Of a stretch of DNA of 64,000 bases, positions 60,182 through 64,000 are shown one piece after another (position 1 is the stretch's first letter; the number at the start of each line of letters is the position of its first letter). The stretch comes from Tipula vernalis (lineage: Eukaryota > Arthropoda > Insecta > Diptera > Tipulidae). The notes under the pieces were generated by a model. That model worked only from the letters and a program-made list of their open reading frames with translations. It ran no database searches and had not been told where the DNA came from. Where the stretch lies: assembly GCA_958295665.1 (NCBI GenBank), contig OY282559.1, forward strand, positions 259,042,245-259,106,244. The letters run 5' to 3'. The position numbers and the translations under genes are program-made.

Positions 60182-60378
60182 TAAATATTAAAAGAAGACA
60201 GTGACGCAGCTTCACCCGCATTGTTGACCAACCTGAAGAGAAATAACCCGTCGAGCAAAATTCTTCTGGGGCCCTATTAAGAAACTTTCGTCAGCGTATG
60301 AGCTATCATTAAATTTTTCGATTATTATCGAAAACTTTCGACTCCTCTTGAGATTTTTGATATTTAAGTTTAGAAGTT
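60182..60378. other. Short spacer
   Basis: Nothing recognised between the Tc1-like element and the LINE fragment. Confidence 0.4.
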
Positions 60379-61053
60379 TTAGTACGAGTACCTACAGATT
60401 TTCACATCATCAGCATATAACTGATATTTATAAGATAATATGGTTGGTAGGTCATTAATAAAAATTAGAAAGAGTAGAGGACCCAAGGTGGATTCCTGAG
60501 GGACGCCAGATCTAGATTCATATTGACACATTTTTCGTATTAGAATTGATTGAAACACAGTTTCAAATGCTATTTCAAAGCCAGTATAAACACAATCAAT
60601 TTGGAGACCCAAATCAACATTACCAAATGCAAAATTTGCAAAATTTTATAGAATTGAAGTGGTGACACGTTAATGAAAAAACCCATGCTGAGAGGGACTA
60701 ATTAAGCAATTAACTTCATTGAATATTATCCAATATACCAACTTTTCGATGGTTTTGCTACTATTCAAACTATTCAATATTGAAATAACCCTATAATTTT
60801 TTATATCACTTGCAAAATATTTTTTGAAGACCGGAACTAAATAAGCTTCCTTCCAAATAGAAGAAAATATAGTATACCTTATTTTAATGACTAAATTATA
60901 AATAAAATTTAGTGATTTAATTAGCTGATGTTTTAGACGAAAAATGAAATAATTAGGCAAGTTATCAGAACCAGAACCTTTCGTAATAGCTGTTTGTTTA
61001 TCATGTGTGTGAAAATACACCAACCAAACAACAAGAAATTTACCATCTTTCAT
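60379..61053 (-). pseudogene. LINE reverse-transcriptase fragment, broken
   Basis: On the minus strand, 61053-60670 covers the RT fingers side: SDNLPNYFI, AYLVPVFKK and NYRVISILNSL, ending SPSQHGF. 60612-60379 covers the palm: [20 protein letters not shown], then the catalytic YADD within [10 protein letters not shown]. The first catalytic aspartate block falls between the two frames near 60640 and is damaged. Endonuclease and 3' end are missing. It is similar in style to the jockey group but is too short to place. Confidence 0.8.
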
Positions 61054-62990
61054 TTTCGACGTTATGGTGGCCAGTGTTTAAATTAAAGATTTCAATTATT
61101 AAACTTAATAGTCTTGAAATTATTGCTTCAAGGGTAACTAGCAGAACTACCACATCTCCACTTCGAACAGTTCTTAATGACTCGTTAATGAAACATTTTG
61201 TCCGAATTCAATTTTCCTAAATTATTTTCGGTGCTTCGTAGTTTGAGAGATCAACGGAGGTTACAGGAATTTCTGTTATGCAGTTGTTTCCTGTAACAGG
61301 AGTTACGCAGTTTTTCAAGTGGAAACAATTGCTCTTACCCCCCCGGGTAATTGAGGCTTTGAATCCCGCGGTTGGAAATGAGTTAGATAGTTTATCTGTG
61401 CTGAATTCATCGGTTAATCATTTAGGTAATTGTGTCCAAACTTATTAAGTGAACCATTTTGTCATTTTCTTCATTCAAGTAACAGAGTAACGACTGTGGA
61501 TTGCTGCAAGTATGATCCGGGTGTTCGGGTTCGAAAAAATTTTAGAACCGGGTAAATTAAACCCCGTCTTTTTCGTACTCTTTAGAAACAAAAACAACAC
61601 TGAAAAGAGTTTAGAAAAAACGTGTTTTGATATCCCCAAACGTATTCTCATTGTTTGAGTAGGATTTCACTTCTGGACCATTTCACAGCGCCCTTTTGAC
61701 TAATATGTATTTGAATTAAGATTTGTCACTTTCTTCATCATAGAATCATAAAAGTAGTTTCTGATAATATTGTTTCTCAATTGATAACTTGTTTAGTGGC
61801 AATATTCTGAAATGTTGAAATATTCTAGGTTGTGGCAGCATCCCCAGATGGGTTAGATCTTTTAAAGCCAGTTGTAAACGGATTTTTTTTTTTAAATTTT
61901 ATAGAGTCCAAATTGGCCATTTTTGGAAAGGTCTTTACCATGTGCTTGCTTATGTATGTATGAAGTAAGAGGTCGTAGATGCCTGTAGATTCAAATAGAG
62001 GGAATCTTTATGAAGCTAAAGACGTTCGATTATTGCGCATAAATTGAAGTAAGGATATGAAATATTTTTTTTCGGTTTTACCGATATGAGATTGGAATTT
62101 GGAGTGTTTGAAGCGCAAGCTTAAAATAAAAGTTTATAATTTATAAATTGGCTATACAAATGTTGAGACTGAATTTCATTTAATATCTATGGAAGTAAAT
62201 TTCGATGTAGTGATATTTTTCACAACAAAAGTTAAATATAAAGAGTTAGAGAGTCTGGGAATGAATACTTTTTCACCCTTACTTTTTACTATTTTAGTTT
62301 CAATAATGTGACCCATCATTACAATCATGTGTAGCTTGGTCACATTACACAAAATCGGAAATGTTGGCTCAACAGGGTAGTTGTCACTCTCATTTTCGTC
62401 TTCCTTACAATCACAACTTCAATCCTCAGCTAAATTGTTTCTAAATTGTATATTAGTAATTGTACCACAATGCCAGAGGATTCGAAATTTTGGAGAAAAC
62501 CAACGTTATTACAAAAGGTTGTCTAATTCTATTTGGAGATTCGCTAACTGCTTCTCCTGAAAATGAGTTTTTACAAAGAGTGTTGTCTTTCTGAAGACTT
62601 AGCTGAAATCTGGAAGTAGCCAACCATTTAGATTTCTAAGGTATTCAAACAATTTAAATCATTGAATGGTACACACCCTGCAATTCTGGTTGTGTGTTTT
62701 TTGTAAAAGCAGGAAAGCTACGTAGGGTCCATGGATTATATTAGTGAAAGCAATTTCGAACGCAGCAAGATCTAACCTCTAACTAGTTTGTTTTATTCTA
62801 ACGGTTCTTCTCGCAATAGTAAAATATGAACGAGTATCAAACCTCTTTTCTGTCATTCGATCAAATTTATGTGGCACCTCACCTTCTTTCCAGAATTCTA
62901 CTATTACGTTGGTTCAATTCCGAAAATAAGTTTTGCATTAGCCTTACATGTGGAAACATCATAGTTTACAGTACATGAGACAATTGAGAT
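61054..62990. other. No supported gene
   Basis: Mixed AT-rich sequence, somewhat less AT-rich near 61230-61560. An open frame of about 50 codons from the ATG at about 61512 shows no domain. Confidence 0.4.
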
Positions 62991-63036
62991 ACTACATATC
63001 TCAGATGGGGGTGTTTGCAATATCTTTTACGAACAT

Positions 63037-63440
63037 TTGGATAAGAAAAAGCTATCCGTGCAATCCTACAACCGACCAAAATCACACACTTGGAAATTGG
63101 TTTGGCGATATTCATTAGCGATGAAAACGCGTTTTTACATCGTTTGCAACAAGGCGTTTTGGAATATACGCGGCATAATTCACATCGGCTGTAAAGATAA
63201 AACTATCAATGCCGAATTTTATTTCAAGTTATTGGACTGTTGTAACGATGTTTTGAAGAAAAAACGACCGTATTTGGTGACGAAAAAGTTCTCTTCCATC
63301 AAGACAACACAAAGATGCGCACGTCTTCAATTGCCATGCATCGAGTCATCCAGCGTTTTTTAAGAGTTGGAGAAAAAATATTCCTCGTTTCATTTTTACC
63401 AGACTTATCACTATACCACCGTACGTATAAAAGTAATTTC
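63037..63440 (+). pseudogene. Mariner transposase fragment, frameshifted
   Basis: The frame from 63037 reads the middle of a mariner catalytic domain: RFYIVCNKAFWNIRGIIHI corresponds to the MASVFWDAKGIL region, and KTINAEFYFKLLD and KKRPYLVTKK follow in the right order. The FHQDN segment holding the second catalytic aspartate, near 63290-63315, is in the next frame. The first aspartate (before 63037) and the PPYSPD block are not readable. No terminal repeat was identified. Confidence 0.7.
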
Positions 63441-64000
63441 AGATATTAGCAAAAACGTGATTACTTGTTAAACATTTAAAAACTCCTTGAAGGTACATAC
63501 GTGGTACATTTCTGGTGAAATGTACACCAAGAAGTTAGATACATGTGTTGAATATGTAACAAATTGGTTACTAAGTTCGTAACCCTGCGTGCCAAATTTT
63601 TGTAATGTAAACCATTCTGGTTACGTTATGTTGGTAGCCCTGGTTAAATTTTTGTACGAGTTGAAAATAATTCAACTCAGAAATGTACTATATACTTAAG
63701 TACCTTATATCTTATGAGAGTTTAAATAGATAAAAAATGGTTAAATCCAGGTTATTAGATTTTGGCGATATTTCAAGGCTAATATAATTGATTGTAACCA
63801 TTTGGAGTCTGGAAATTCGTAGCCAATTGGATTCTAGAAATAGGATGGTTTATTATTTAGAATTCAGAAAATTGCCCTTTGGAGTTTAATACTGTGTGCC
63901 TCAGGTCGATTTTTTGGCTAAATTTTCCGACTTTTCTAAATAGTTGTTAAGTTGATAATGAATAGGTTTAATAGGTTATCAATAGGTTTAATAATACATG
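63441..64000. other. AT-rich sequence with a small hairpin
   Basis: A perfect 9-bp inverted repeat with a 4-base loop lies at 63504-63525 (GTACATTTC tggt GAAATGTAC). Short AATAGGTTTA repeats lie near 63960-63990. No gene was seen. Confidence 0.5.

Noticed and set aside
61500..61670. Open frame of about 50 codons starting MIRVFGF
   Set aside because: No recognisable family and no splice or promoter evidence; kept only as a note.
1..64000. CRISPR arrays, operons or phage-like systems
   Set aside because: No regularly spaced repeats and no prokaryotic gene arrangement; the content is that of a eukaryotic transposon-rich region.

Overview
The window looks like a piece of an AT-rich arthropod nuclear genome, most likely an insect and probably a fly. 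The evidence is the mix of elements: a BEL/Pao retrotransposon primed by tRNA-Tyr, a CsRn1-type Ty3/gypsy element primed by tRNA-Trp, a Mag-type Ty3/gypsy element, several jockey-like LINEs, and Tc1, mariner, pogo/Tigger and piggyBac DNA transposons. AT-rich spacer lies between them. I recognise no complete host gene. Two short exon-like segments (12285-12396 and 28203-28369, + strand) are the only candidates for host coding sequence, so much of the window could be intronic or intergenic.

Layout, 1-20 kb: a decayed Mag-like Ty3/gypsy element (about 393-4637), a long AT-rich stretch with a hairpin at 6886-6951 and a LINE scrap at 8.2-8.5 kb, a candidate exon at 12.3 kb, a truncated mariner-like transposase (15154-15858) joined to a decayed Tigger-like transposase (15859-17060), and that element's AACACGG-rich end (17335-17493). 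20-28 kb: a 41-bp tandem duplication, a 3-kb cluster of imperfect inverted repeats, a DNA element with inverted ends (23628-26783) that contains a decayed LINE, and a second LINE scrap with a long near-perfect palindrome (27286-27367). 31-33 kb: an internally deleted mariner and a 153-bp MITE.

33.9-43.3 kb: a decayed LINE split by a young CsRn1-type Ty3/gypsy element (35533-41987). Its two 753-bp LTRs look identical and it is flanked by CATAT duplications. 43.7-46.6 kb: a DNA element with about 42-bp inverted ends (43658-46580), itself invaded by a decayed Tc1 element (44951-46198). 48.2-55.5 kb: an apparently complete BEL/Pao element with identical-looking 827-bp LTRs, CATAG target duplications and one uninterrupted 1730-codon gag-pol frame. 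This is the best candidate for a live element. 56.3-60.2 kb: a Tc1-like element split by a piggyBac element inserted at TTAA. 60.4-63.4 kb: a LINE reverse-transcriptase scrap and a mariner scrap.

The genes do not form a pathway. The window is a record of successive insertions, and at least four nestings can be read directly: gypsy in LINE, piggyBac in Tc1, Tc1 in a CAGGGG-ended element, and LINE in an inverted-end element. I saw no tRNA, rRNA, CRISPR array or bacterial-type operon. All identities come from reading motifs by eye; no database search was run.
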